DNA of 53,141 nucleotides, from NCBI GenBank assembly GCA_035493955.1, contig DATJHI010000024.1, positions 1 to 53,141 on the forward strand, in the 5' to 3' direction. Position numbers and translations under genes: made by a program. Every line of letters starts with the position of its first letter. Position 1 is the first letter of the stretch. This DNA comes from NCED01 sp035493955 (GTDB taxonomy: Bacteria > Pseudomonadota > Alphaproteobacteria > Caulobacterales > Caulobacteraceae). Positions 1-8,276 of the stretch are shown one piece after another. The notes beneath the pieces were generated by a model that did no database searches, was not told the DNA's origin, and saw only the letters and a list, made by a program, of their open reading frames with translations.

Positions 1-1253
1 AGTGGGCTCGGGGCGGAACGGAACACGCCCTTGAGCTCGGTTGGTGTGAGCTCGATCAGGTTGGTTCGCGCGCGATAGCGATTGGCGTTATGGCAGACGC
101 ATGGGATCGATAGGCGCCGATTTGGGTGCGGCCAAGCGCCAAAAGCATGCGTAATCGGGCGGTCCTGCCAGGGCCAAGCTCCCACTAAGGTCTCGGTTTC
201 AGCCGAGACGAAGGGAGACGACGATGTTCTACGCTGCGTTGGATGTGTCGCTGCGCTCAGTGGCGGTCTGCATCATCGATCAGGAGGGCAAGGTCAGGCT
301 GGAGCGATCCGTGCCGTCCGAGGTCCCTGACCTGATCCGCTGCCTTGGCGAGTTCGGTCAGCCGATCTGCCAGGTGGGGCTGGAGGCCGGCACGCTGACC
401 CAGCATCTGACCTACGGCCTCACCGAGGCCGGCTATGACGTGGTCTGCATGGAGGCGCGCCAGGTCAACGCAGCGCTGTCGCGCCATGCGCAACAAGACC
501 GACAAGCACGACGCCCGCGGCATCGCCCAGATTCTCCGGTCCGGCTGGTACAGCCGCGTGCACGTGAAGAGCATCCAGAGCCATCACACCAGGGCCCTGC
601 TCACCTGCCGCAAGGTCATGCAGCGCAAGTGCATCGACCTGGAGAACGAGATCCGCGGCCTGCTGAAGGTCTTCGGCGTGAAGCTGCCGCTGCGGCTGTC
701 GCGCGGCGCCTTCGACCTCGCGGTGCGCGACACGATCGAGGCGGACCCGGCGCTGAGCCATGCCCTGTTGCCGATGCTGCAGGCCCGGCAGATGCTCTTC
801 GACACCTTCCTCGAACTGGATCGGCGCGTGCGCAAGGCCGCGAAGGAGGACGCCGTCTGCCGCCGCTTCATGGGCGTGCCCGGCGTCGGCGAGATCACCG
901 CGCTCAGCTTCAAGGCGGCGGTCGACGATCCGGCCCGCTTCAAGAGCTCGCGCACCGTCGGCGCCCACTTCGGCCTGACGCCCAGGCGCTTCCAGTCCGG
1001 CGAAAAGGATAACCCGGGGCGGATCTCCCACGCCGGCGACGCCGACGTCCGCGCCACCCTCTATGCGGCCGCCAACGCCATGCTGATGCGCTCGATCACC
1101 TGGTCGAGCCTGAAGGCCTGGGGCGTACGGCTGATGAAGACCAAGGGCCGTCGGCGCGCCATCGTCGCCCTCGCCCGCAAGATCGCCGTCGTGCTCCACC
1201 GCATGTGGGTCGACGGCTCCGACTTCCGGCTAGGATCGGAGGCTGCAGCATGA
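1..1253 (+). mobile_element. IS110-family insertion sequence, ends not defined
   Basis: The transposase reading frames (224-1253) follow about 220 bp of non-coding DNA. In IS110 elements of the group with a long 5' non-coding part, this stretch encodes the bridge RNA that specifies target and donor. A perfect 7-bp stem with a 6-nt loop (GTCTCGG/CCGAGAC, 190-209) sits just before the ribosome binding site AAGGGAG (211-217). It could be part of such an RNA or a translational control hairpin. IS110 elements lack clear terminal inverted repeats, and I could not fix either end. The left end may lie outside the window. Confidence 0.55.
224..1253 (+). pseudogene. IS110-family transposase, frameshifted
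   Basis: The protein is split over two frames. The first (from ATG 224) encodes the RuvC-like DEDD N-terminus with the opening motif YAALDVS and the acidic motif GLEAG. The second carries NKTDKHDARGIAQ and continues through the IS116/IS110/IS902 C-terminal domain (GVPGVGEITA, then the serine-containing region near RISHAGDADVR) to the stop at 1253. The frames meet near 488-493. There, one extra C in 'ctgtcgcgccatg' breaks what would read ALSAMRNKTDKHD. The joined product would be about 343 residues, normal for the family. IS110 transposases are not known to need programmed frameshifting, so I read this as an inactivating insertion or a sequencing error. Confidence 0.85.
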
Positions 1254-1613
1254 GCTGACCTGCAGCTACCGAACCGGCCTCGGCCGGATCGTCCCACGCG
1301 GACGACGGGATGGATGAAGCCGAAGATGTCTGCTGCGCCTTCAAGCGCGTCCAAAAGCGAGGCTCTCCGGACACTGATCCGATGCAAGCGTGCAGCGGCG
1401 CCGCTCGCAACGGGCCATCAGACGGCCAAGAGAAGCGTGACCCGCGTGAACGACCAGGCCGACCACGATCACCCCCGAGCTTGACCCCGATGCCCGATTA
1501 GAGAAGCGGACATCGGGACCGCTCCAGAAACCGGACACGCCGGGAGAGCGCCTCAATGGCATTCGACCTCTAGCGGAGGCTCGCGGCGCGCGAGAGCGCG
1601 GCGTCCGTCACTG
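1254..1613. other. intergenic region, no convincing gene
   Basis: This 360-bp stretch lies between the IS110 transposase and the PnbB-like gene. It presumably contains the right end of the IS and one copy of the dispersed 40-bp repeat (1504-1538). Short open frames on both strands resemble no protein family I recognise and look like GC-rich noise. Confidence 0.5.
1504..1538 (+). repeat. dispersed intergenic repeat, copy 1
   Basis: Divergent copy of the roughly 40-bp repeat whose core reads GCGGAC(g/a)T(t/c)GG, then about 4 bases, then CGCTCCAG, then a CCGGAC tail. Here the core is GCGGACATCGG, then ACCGCTCCAGAAACCGGAC. Other copies are at 6993, 43394 (minus), 48505, 49692 and 52367. Confidence 0.5.
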
Positions 1614-2138
1614 TTAGGCGTAGGCGATGCGGCCCGCTGGGAGGTAAAAGAGCGCGATCAGGGCTCCTCCTCGAGCCTCCGGGTAATGACGGCTGCCCGG
1701 GTCCGGGGCAGTCCATCCGGCCCCTTGCCACCCGTTCAGCCCCCGCAACTCCGCCCCGGCATCGATCGGCGCGACTAGGTTGATCTCGCCGTAGGGATGG
1801 GCGTGAAATTGGCCGCGCAGGGCGCGGCCCCCTTCGGGATGATCGATTGCTTTGGCATCTGCGCTGTTCATGTACACAGCGGTGATGCTGAACCAGTTGG
1901 TCTCTTCGGTCGGCGGAAGTATACGGCTGCGACGGTAGTTCGCACCTCCCACCTCTTCGTTGGCGGCCCAGCCTTCTTCCACCCCCAACTTGATCAGCCT
2001 CGACAATTCGCGATGCAGGTCGCTCTCGCTGGAGTAGGTGGTGTTGAGCCACTGCTCCATCGACTTGCCGGGGGTCATGTCCTTCACCTCCGCGAGGAAG
2101 GGGATACTCGTCTCGATGAGCTTTTGACGATTGTCCAT
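1614..2138 (-). CDS. PnbB/DUF4863-like protein, putative 4-hydroxylaminobenzoate lyase family
   Basis: About 174 residues from the ATG at 2138 (MDNRQKLIET). The open frame extends further upstream to 2207, with another ATG at 2177, and no start has a clear Shine-Dalgarno sequence, so the N-terminus is uncertain. The protein contains the family-like stretch 'RALRGQFHAHPYGEINLVAP' and a C-terminal GALIALFYLPAGRIAY. This matches my recollection of the DUF4863/PnbB family. Characterised members convert 4-hydroxylaminobenzoate to protocatechuate during nitrobenzoate degradation. No other nitroaromatic genes are nearby, so the substrate here is unknown. The broken SDR gene lies just upstream on the same strand and may once have been its operon partner. 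Confidence 0.6.
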   Translation of the reverse strand: MDNRQKLIETSIPFLAEVKDMTPGKSMEQWLNTTYSSESDLHRELSRLIKLGVEEGWAANEEVGGANYRRSRILPPTEETNWFSITAVYMNSADAKAIDHPEGGRALRGQFHAHPYGEINLVAPIDAGAELRGLNGWQGAGWTAPDPGSRHYPEARGGALIALFYLPAGRIAYA

Positions 2139-2270
2139 GGCCTTATCCAGTCCGACTTCCGGGAAGAAGATCACCATTAGCGAGTTGGTCGGGACAGCAT
2201 TTGGCAAACGCTGGATCCCGGTTGCGTCAAGAAAGTCCGTCTCGCCATGGGCGTCGGTGGGCTTTTAATG

Positions 2271-2989
2271 TCATGCGGCCGCCCTCCCGATCGAACCGCC
2301 GCCATCCACGAAGATGGTCTGCCCGGTGATGAAGCTGGCGTCCTCCGAGAGCAGGAAATCGATCGCGGCGGCGATCTCCTCGGGCCTGCCAAGCCGGCGC
2401 ATGGGGATCATCCCCGGGAGGCGCTCTTCACCTTCGCTTCCCGTCGGAGTGTTGCGGCGGAATAGTTCCGTCTCGACGGGACCTGGCGCGACGGAGTTCA
2501 CGGTGACGCCTGTGGCGGCCAACTACATGGCCCAAGTCCGCGTGAGGCTGTTCAGCGCAGCCTTTGCAGCGGCATAGGCGCTGCGCAGTGGAGTGCCGGT
2601 CACCACCATGCTGGTCACGTTGACCACCCGTCCCCACCCCTTTTCCCGGAGGGTGGGAGGATCGCCTGTGTCGCCATGATTGCCGGATGCACGTTGATCC
2701 GGAAGAGATCGTCCGCATCGGCCACATCGATCTGCCCGAGCGGCGCCAGTCGCACCTGGCCGACGTTGTTGACGACGCCATCGAAGGCATACCTTTCAGC
2801 GAGCTCGGCGAGGCCGGCTTGGGCGCGCTGCGTGTCGCTCAGGTCGATCGGCGCGAGCGTTCCGGGAAACGTCGGATCCGCGCCGCGGGCGATCCCGACC
2901 ACGCGCTGCCCGCTTCTGGCCAAACGGTCCGAAAGCGCCCGGCCTATGCCCTTGGTGGCCCCCGTCACGAGGAAGATGCGTTCAGTCAT
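2271..2989 (-). pseudogene. SDR-family oxidoreductase, disrupted twice
   Basis: A short-chain dehydrogenase/reductase starting at ATG 2989 (MTERIFLVTGATKGIGRAL, the TGxxxGIG cofactor site) and ending at 2271 with the typical ITGQTIFVDGG. Near 2655 the frame is lost: one base is missing between AILP and TLREKGWGRVV. The downstream part is then readable in the next frame, including the YxxxK catalytic motif as SAYAAAK. Near 2527 an in-frame TAG interrupts NSLTRTWAM and LAATGVTVNSV. Two independent lesions make a true pseudogene more likely than a single sequencing error. The intact protein would be about 240 residues, normal for an SDR. Confidence 0.8.
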
Positions 2990-3152
2990 TTCGAGTTCTT
3001 GCTCCCGATAGAGGTGGCGTGGGTCGAGCCTCGCCGAGGGAAGTGGCCCCGGTCAGTCGCGCCCGCGAGGCAGGCGGCCGCGGCGGAGCGCCGATCGGAT
3101 CGGCTCCGGCGCACACGGCGCGACTGGCGGGCGGCTCGATGGGACGAGTGGA

Positions 3153-3803
3153 TCAGCGCGCCCTGGCCGCCCATTGGGAGGATAGGATGACGCTGCACAT
3201 ATCGACCCTGCGGAACTGCGGGTCCTTGTAGGCCAGCACGTCGTCGTTGAAGGTGCCAAAGGTGCTGTCCGGTCGGCGCCTCATGCCTTCGTAGAAGGCG
3301 TCGATGATCCCGTGCTGGAAATGCGGTTCTCGGGGAGCGGCTGCGACGACCGCCTCACGCTCCGCATCGGTGAAGCCATCAAATCCGCGCCCGGCAACAT
3401 CCATGCCTGCGCCCGCCTGCACCAAGGCGATCTCTGACCCCATGAACTCCGGAATTCCCGGTGTGGTATGCAGAGCGACCGCGGTCCACACCGTTTCAAG
3501 ATCGGATTCCGGCAAGTCATGGCTGCGCAGGAAGTCACGGGCGGCGTTCGCCCCGTCGACTTCGAACCGAAGCTGGCTGTGGTGGAACCCGGCCGTGAGG
3601 CCGATGTCGTGGAACATAGCGGCCGCATAGAGAAGCTCGGCATCGAAGCTCATGCCCCTCCGCCGACCCTCCAGAGCCCCCCAGAAATAGACTCGGACGG
3701 AATGGTGGAAGAGCAGGTCACCCTCCGTGTCGCGCACGTACTCAGTCACTTTTCGGGCGATCTCGCTGTCGGGAATCCTGACCCCGAAGACCTCCTCGGT
3801 CAT
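3153..3803 (-). CDS. HD-domain protein, cytoplasmic paralogue
   Basis: 216 residues with a good ribosome binding site (AGGAGGG, 6-nt spacing) before ATG 3803. The HD metal-binding signature is visible as H in LLFHHSVRV, HD in MFHDIGL, and a later ALHTTPGIP. This layout fits the HD superfamily of metal-dependent phosphohydrolases or cyanamide-hydratase-like proteins. It has no signal peptide. The neighbouring product (3837-4583) is a clear paralogue: both share LLYxAAxFHDxGL, a DGANAARDFL stretch and a C-terminal VLAYKDPxFRR. It is the last gene of the cupin, AhpD-like, HD, HD operon. The substrate is unknown, and acting on a small molecule is only an inference from the HD fold. Confidence 0.75.
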   Translation of the reverse strand: MTEEVFGVRIPDSEIARKVTEYVRDTEGDLLFHHSVRVYFWGALEGRRRGMSFDAELLYAAAMFHDIGLTAGFHHSQLRFEVDGANAARDFLRSHDLPESDLETVWTAVALHTTPGIPEFMGSEIALVQAGAGMDVAGRGFDGFTDAEREAVVAAAPREPHFQHGIIDAFYEGMRRRPDSTFGTFNDDVLAYKDPQFRRVDMCSVILSSQWAARAR

Positions 3804-3836
3804 CGCGACCCTCCTGTTTGCTTGCGGGCACGCTCA

Positions 3837-4583
3837 TCACCGCTCCGCGGTCCAGCGCGAGGTCCGCATCAGGGCGCTGAAGTCGCGCCGACGGAAGCTG
3901 GGATCTTTGTAGGCCAGAACGTCGGCCAGGCCGGTCCCCTGGGTGGTCTCCGGCCGGTGCTTCAGCCCATCGTAGAGCGCTTGCAGGAAGCCTTCCGCGA
4001 ACCCGGGCTCGCGCGGGAAGGCCGCCTCGACGGCGTTCCGTTCGGCCGGCGCAAAGTCGTCGTAGCCTGCCGCCACCAGGTCCATGTTAGCCGCTTCAGC
4101 CAACAGCGCCGCCAAGGGTTCGAGCTGCGCCGACACGCCGTTGGTGGTGTGTAAGGCGATGGCCAGCCAGACCCTATGCGCGTCCTGTTCCGAGACCTTG
4201 TGGCGCAGCAGGAAATCGCGAGCGGCGTTGGCGCCGTCCAGCTCGTATCTGAGGTGGCTGTTCCGGTACCGGTCGGTCAGCCCATAGTCGTGAAACAGCG
4301 CCGCCACGTAGAGCAGCTGCAGGTCGACTGGGAGCCCCTTGCGCTTCGCCGCCAAGGCGGCCCAATGGTAGACCCGCAGCGAGTGCTGATAGACCAACTC
4401 CCCTTCAGCGGTGCGAACCGCTTGGGCTGCGGCGGCCGGCAACGCGCCGGTCGGAATGACGACGCCAGCGACGTCGACAGCAGCGCCGTGTGACGCGACC
4501 GTCTTGGCGTCGGTGGGGAACGCCGCCGCCGATCCCGCGATCACGAGAGCGGCGGCGGAAACGAGCGCCATGCGAAGCTTCAT
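3837..4583 (-). CDS. HD-domain protein with signal peptide
   Basis: 248 residues from ATG 4583, chosen because GGAG lies 8 nt upstream. A TTG at 4589 is also possible. The first 25 or so residues (MKLRMALVSAAALVIAGSAAAF) form a typical Sec signal peptide, so this is probably a periplasmic version of its cytoplasmic neighbour at 3153-3803. The HD residues are conserved (QHSLRVYHW, LFHDYGL, ALHTTNGV). The frame lies immediately downstream of the AhpD-like gene and is probably translationally coupled to it. An exported and a non-exported HD paralogue side by side suggests one gene duplicated and moved to a second compartment. The reaction is not known. Confidence 0.75.
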   Translation of the reverse strand: MKLRMALVSAAALVIAGSAAAFPTDAKTVASHGAAVDVAGVVIPTGALPAAAAQAVRTAEGELVYQHSLRVYHWAALAAKRKGLPVDLQLLYVAALFHDYGLTDRYRNSHLRYELDGANAARDFLLRHKVSEQDAHRVWLAIALHTTNGVSAQLEPLAALLAEAANMDLVAAGYDDFAPAERNAVEAAFPREPGFAEGFLQALYDGLKHRPETTQGTGLADVLAYKDPSFRRRDFSALMRTSRWTAER

Positions 4584-4585
4584 CG

Positions 4586-5050
4586 TCAAGCTCCGCCCAA
4601 GTCCGCCACCGCCTGCGGTGTGTTGCGGAAGCTGATGGCCATGCGATTGTAGCTGTTCATCAGGCCAATCGCGAAGGTGAGGTCGACGAGTTGCTTCTCG
4701 TCGAAGACCTCACGGGCGGCTTCATAGGCGTTGTCGGGCACGCCAGTCTGGGCCACGAGCGTGACGGTTTCGGCCCAGGCGAGCGCCGCGCGTTCCTCAC
4801 GGCTGAAGAGCGCGCCGCCCTCCCTCCAAGCCTGGACGAGGGCGATCTTCTCCACCTTCACGCCCCGCTTCAGCAGTTCGCGGGTATGCATATCGAGGCA
4901 GTAGGCGCAGTTGTTGATCTGAGACACGCGCAGGTAGACCAAGTCGACCAGATCCCCTGGCAGCCCGCTTTGCATCACGTATCCGTAGACGCCGCCGAGC
5001 GCCTTGGCGCCATTTGGGGCGACCTGAACGTAGTCGAGCCTCTTGGACAT
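4586..5050 (-). CDS. carboxymuconolactone decarboxylase/AhpD-like protein
   Basis: 154 residues, starting at ATG 5050 behind AGGAG (8-nt spacing). The AhpD-like core is clear: NNCAYCLDMHTRELLKRG has the CxxC plus downstream His arrangement used for peroxide or thiol chemistry in alkylhydroperoxidase AhpD-type proteins. It is followed by the helical region AWAETVTLVAQTGVPD. The length is typical for the family. It is second in the operon after an exported cupin and precedes the two HD proteins. A role in peroxide detoxification or small-molecule redox is plausible from the motif, but the physiological substrate cannot be read from the sequence. Confidence 0.8.
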   Translation of the reverse strand: MSKRLDYVQVAPNGAKALGGVYGYVMQSGLPGDLVDLVYLRVSQINNCAYCLDMHTRELLKRGVKVEKIALVQAWREGGALFSREERAALAWAETVTLVAQTGVPDNAYEAAREVFDEKQLVDLTFAIGLMNSYNRMAISFRNTPQAVADLGGA

Positions 5051-5062
5051 GGATGAACTCCT

Positions 5063-5470
5063 CTAGTGTTCGGGTGTGGTCAGCTTGGTGTCGCCACTGT
5101 CGACGACGAAGACGGCGAGCAGCTTCGCGGGCTCGGTCTTGCTCGCGTTGCGGCTGACCTGGTGGTGCGCCTTCGGAGCCTCGAACCAGCCTTCACCGGG
5201 CCGGTAGACGCGCGCCGGTCCGTCATCGACCTTCGACTCGACCTCGCCGGCGAGCACGTAGGCGTAGATGAAGGCCGAGTCGGCGTGGGTGTGCGGCGGC
5301 GACGCCGCGCCTGGCGGGTAATCGACTTCCACCACGACGAGCGACTTGCCGGGGATGTTGGGGATCGCCTGGTTGAACTTCGGCGTGACCGTCTCGTGTT
5401 GCTCGTGAGCCGCAGCGGGGGCGGCGAGCATCAAAGCAAGGCAGGCGGCGATGGTAGTTTGGATCTTCAT
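5063..5470 (-). CDS. exported cupin-domain protein
   Basis: 135 residues from ATG 5470, preceded by AGGGA. Longer upstream frames lack a signal and were not chosen. An N-terminal signal peptide (MKIQTTIAACLALMLAAPAAA) is followed by a single cupin barrel: motif 1 is seen as PPGAASPPHTHADSAF, with the metal-ligand histidines, and motif 2 as PGEGWFEAPKAHHQVSRN. It is the first gene of the leftward operon and is transcribed divergently from the MocR regulator, which probably controls it. Single-domain cupins of this size are often metal-binding dioxygenase-like or sensory proteins. The substrate is not predictable. Confidence 0.8.
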   Translation of the reverse strand: MKIQTTIAACLALMLAAPAAAHEQHETVTPKFNQAIPNIPGKSLVVVEVDYPPGAASPPHTHADSAFIYAYVLAGEVESKVDDGPARVYRPGEGWFEAPKAHHQVSRNASKTEPAKLLAVFVVDSGDTKLTTPEH

Positions 5471-5559
5471 GCGCTTGTCCCTTCTGACAGCCTGAAGATC
5501 GTCCTCGCCTGGGTCAGCGAGAAGCACCAAGAACGCGCAAAAACACTGTACTATGCGCC
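5471..5559. promoter_or_regulatory. divergent promoter region between cupin operon and mocR
   Basis: This 89-bp gap must hold both promoters. Just before the MocR start codon is TACTAT (5549-5554), a good -10 match. Transcription starting about 6 nt later would begin at the ATG itself, so the regulator mRNA may be leaderless; indeed no Shine-Dalgarno sequence is present. No clear -35 is seen. MocR-type regulators usually bind direct repeats in such divergent gaps, but I could not define a repeat here with confidence. Confidence 0.35.
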
Positions 5560-6972
5560 ATGACCATGGCGCTGAATCTGAAGCTCGACCGATCGGTCAA
5601 GCGTTCGCTGGCCGAGCAGATCTACCTCGGCGTCTCGAACGCCATCAACGACGGGGTGTTGAGCCCAGGCGCGCGCCTACCCTCCTGGCAAGATCTCGCC
5701 ACCCAGCTCGGCGTAGCCCGCGGGACGGTGCGAACCGCTTACGAGAAGCTGACCGCCGCCCAACTGATCGAAGCCTCCCGCGCCGCCGGCACCCGGGTCG
5801 CGCGAAGGCCCAGAGTTCAGGCGGGCTTGGGCGAGGCGGTCGACGCGGGCCCCTTCATCGCCACGTACGAGGAGATGATCCGGGGCCCGGCTCACTTCCA
5901 AATGGGCGTGCCGGCCATCGAAACCTACCCTGCGACTCTTCTGTCGCGCCTGCGGGCGCGAGCGGTGCGAGCGGAGGCCGCCGCCCCGCCGCTCTATCCA
6001 GATCCAAGGGGCGAACTCGAGCTTCGGCGGGAGATCGCAGGCTATCTCGCTGTCGCGCGAGGGCTCGCGTGCTCCCCTTCCCAGGTGATCATCACAGGGG
6101 GGTTCGGGGCAGGGCTGGGACTGACGCTCCACGTCCTGGGGCTGGCCGGATGCAAGGCATGGATGGAAGACCCTGGGTTCCCCTGGTCGCGGAAGGCTCT
6201 CGAGCTCGGCGGGCTCTCGCTGGCGCACATCCCGGTCGACGGCGACGGGATCGACGTCGACGGGGGGCTGCGTCTCCATGCCGACGCCAAGCTCGTCCTG
6301 GTGACGCCGGGTCAGCAGGCGCCGTTGGGTGGGGCCCTGTCGCTCGACAGACGGCTGCGGCTGCTTGAGTGGGCCGCGGCTGAAAATTCCTGGATCGTGG
6401 AGGACGACTATCTCAGCGAGCTGCAGCTGTCAGGCCGCGCAGCACCAGCCCTAGCCTCTCTCGATCGCGCGGGCCGCGTCATCCACATCGGCTCATTCAG
6501 CAAGACGATCAGCCCCAGCCTGAGGCTCGGTTTCCTTGTCGCGCCGGTCGAGCTCGTCCCCAGGTTCGCCGAGGCGGCCGCCTGCTTGGGGCCGCCGCCG
6601 GGCCCATCGATCCAGAACGCCATCGCTGAATTTATGCGCGAGGGGCACTACATGCGCCATCTTCGGCGCACCAAGCGCGCCTACGCGGCCAAGCGGCAGG
6701 CGGTGCTGGAGCGGCTTCGGGCGCTCGTCCCGCCGGACCAGCTCGCAGCGCCGGCATTGGCCGTGCTCCTGAAGCTGCCCGCCGGGGCGTGCGATCTAAG
6801 GGTGGCGCGGGAGCTCTCCGTGTTCGGGATATCCCCCACGCCGCTCTCGCCCTGGTATGCGTCGTCTGCGCGGGCCGAGTCTGCGCTCCTGCTCGGAGTC
6901 GCAACGGCGCCGACCAAGGAACTCGACCGCACATGCGAGCGGCTGGTTCAGGCGATCAATAGGTCCGCATAG
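5560..6972 (+). CDS. MocR/PdxR-type GntR-family regulator with aminotransferase domain
   Basis: 470 residues. Residues about 10-80 form a GntR winged helix (SLAEQIYLGVSNAINDGVL, then LPSWQDLATQLGVARGTVR). The rest is a fold-type I aminotransferase-like domain. The pyridoxal-phosphate lysine sits in GSFSKTISPSLRLGF, and the Asp/Tyr cofactor region is VEDDYLSE. MocR proteins use PLP as an effector and often control vitamin B6 or amino-compound genes transcribed divergently. The divergent cupin, AhpD and HD operon is therefore the likely target. ATG 5560 is the likely start; a second ATG is two codons later. Length and domain order are normal for the family. Confidence 0.85.
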   Translation: MTMALNLKLDRSVKRSLAEQIYLGVSNAINDGVLSPGARLPSWQDLATQLGVARGTVRTAYEKLTAAQLIEASRAAGTRVARRPRVQAGLGEAVDAGPFIATYEEMIRGPAHFQMGVPAIETYPATLLSRLRARAVRAEAAAPPLYPDPRGELELRREIAGYLAVARGLACSPSQVIITGGFGAGLGLTLHVLGLAGCKAWMEDPGFPWSRKALELGGLSLAHIPVDGDGIDVDGGLRLHADAKLVLVTPGQQAPLGGALSLDRRLRLLEWAAAENSWIVEDDYLSELQLSGRAAPALASLDRAGRVIHIGSFSKTISPSLRLGFLVAPVELVPRFAEAAACLGPPPGPSIQNAIAEFMREGHYMRHLRRTKRAYAAKRQAVLERLRALVPPDQLAAPALAVLLKLPAGACDLRVARELSVFGISPTPLSPWYASSARAESALLLGVATAPTKELDRTCERLVQAINRSA

Positions 6973-6992
6973 ACGTTGCGCGGCCGAAGAGC

Positions 6993-7032
6993 GCCAGAAG
7001 CGGGACTTGGAACTCGTCCAGATTCCGGGCGT
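6993..7032 (+). repeat. dispersed intergenic repeat, copy 2
   Basis: A 40-bp copy starting GCCAGAAGCGGGACTTGG, with the GTCCAG block and ending CGGGCGT. It lies just after mocR. It shares spacing and block order with the copies at 48505-48544 and 49692-49731. Confidence 0.55.
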
Positions 7033-7149
7033 CGTCGCTCTCCGCCTCGTCTGGAGGAGCTGGCTGGTCCGGTGACCTCTTTGCGGGCTCCGAGCGCCTT
7101 CGCCTCACGCCAAGATTGGCGCTAAGCTCGGCCAGGGAGGCGTGATCGC

Positions 7150-7671
7150 ATGGGGGGATTTCCGGTAGAGCTGGTGAACCAGCCCTTCAACTATGCACCA
7201 TGGGTGCAGATCGGCGTCTCGGTTCTGACGATCGCCGCCTCGATCGGCACGGCCTACTGGCTCCAAAACCGAGCGTTTGAGCGGCAAAGCCGAAGCGAAT
7301 TGAAGGTGCAAGTTGCCGCCCTGATCGCGATTGCGGGGCGCGCGGAAGCCGTCCTCGTCCGGCTCGACAAGCGGGCCGCATCTGCGAGCTTCAAAAAGGA
7401 GGAGCTGGGCTGGCTGGAGAGTGAGTGTGAAGCCTTGCAGGCCACTGTTGGGGGGATCGATCTAATGTCCATTAAGGACTCGGCTCTGATCAGCCACATC
7501 GCTGAACTTCAGGAGGCCGCACGGACAGGTTGTCGGCGGCTCGGCTGGGCCGCAAGCCATGTGCGCAAGGATCAGCCGGTGAAGACGGACCAGTTCGACG
7601 ATCCGCTACGACGGGCTCAGCGCGCGCTGAAAGGGTTCGGCGACTACAAGCTTCCGAAGACCTTGGCGTAA
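7150..7671 (+). CDS. hypothetical single-pass membrane protein
   Basis: 173 residues, with ATG 7150 behind GGGAGG (9-nt spacing). One N-terminal transmembrane segment (about residues 17-38, VQIGVSVLTIAASIGTAYWL) is followed by a basic stretch. The remainder is a soluble, helix-rich, probably coiled domain (LIAIAGRAEAVLVRLDK, ELGWLESECEALQ). I do not recognise the family. It lies just upstream of the methyltransferase gene on the same strand, which may make the two a small operon. GC-rich codon use is normal for the window, so I take the frame to be real. Confidence 0.6.
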   Translation: MGGFPVELVNQPFNYAPWVQIGVSVLTIAASIGTAYWLQNRAFERQSRSELKVQVAALIAIAGRAEAVLVRLDKRAASASFKKEELGWLESECEALQATVGGIDLMSIKDSALISHIAELQEAARTGCRRLGWAASHVRKDQPVKTDQFDDPLRRAQRALKGFGDYKLPKTLA

Positions 7672-7700
7672 CCACATTGGAGACCCGCAATCCAGATCGC

Positions 7701-8276
7701 GTGCCGCTGGGGGAAGCCATAAGCTGTTCGAGAAAGCCCGTCCTGTTAGGTGCGGAGCCCTCGCGGTTCGTTGAGGCCTGTCTTGCCAAGGCCTCCCTCA
7801 CACCGGGATCGGCCGTGCTTGATCTTGGCTGCGGGCCCGGGCGACATGCGCTGCTGCTTGCCCGAGCTGGGCACATCGTGTCCGCCGTCGATAACAATAT
7901 CTGGCGGTTGCGCGAACTCGGTCAGGCTGCAGCGTCGTTTTCGGGGGGTGGATCTGTTGCCCGTATCCTTGCAGATGGCAGCCGCCCGCTCCCGTTTCGG
8001 GATGCTGCTTTTGACCTCGCGCTCGCCGTGGATTTCGTGGCGCCAGGTTTCATCACTGAGTTCGCGCGCGTGCTGCGCCATGGCGGCTGCCTCGTGATGC
8101 AGACGTTCGGCGGCCACGGCCAGAACTGGCTGGCGTTGCCTGAACCTGGCCAGTTTCGGCGCGAGCTGGAAGATGGCTTCGACGTGCTTGACTATCGGGA
8201 GACGCCGGTGGGGCCGACCAAACGGGAGGCCGCGTCGGTACGTTTTCTGGCGCGGCGTGTCTCTATGCCTGCGTGA
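7701..8276 (+). CDS. class I SAM-dependent methyltransferase
   Basis: About 191 residues from GTG 7701. A TTG at 7677 is an alternative, and earlier in-frame starts would overlap the preceding gene. Motif I is clear (VLDLGCGPGRHALLLARAG), followed by the acidic motif II region AVDNN and a later motif 'AFDLALAVDFVAPGF'. This places it in the Methyltransf_11/25-type family acting on an unknown small molecule. The start is uncertain because none of the candidates has a good ribosome binding site. It is convergent with hxsC and overlaps its 3' end by 14 bp. This arrangement gives no direct evidence that it belongs to the hxs system. Confidence 0.7.
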   Translation: MPLGEAISCSRKPVLLGAEPSRFVEACLAKASLTPGSAVLDLGCGPGRHALLLARAGHIVSAVDNNIWRLRELGQAAASFSGGGSVARILADGSRPLPFRDAAFDLALAVDFVAPGFITEFARVLRHGGCLVMQTFGGHGQNWLALPEPGQFRRELEDGFDVLDYRETPVGPTKREAASVRFLARRVSMPA

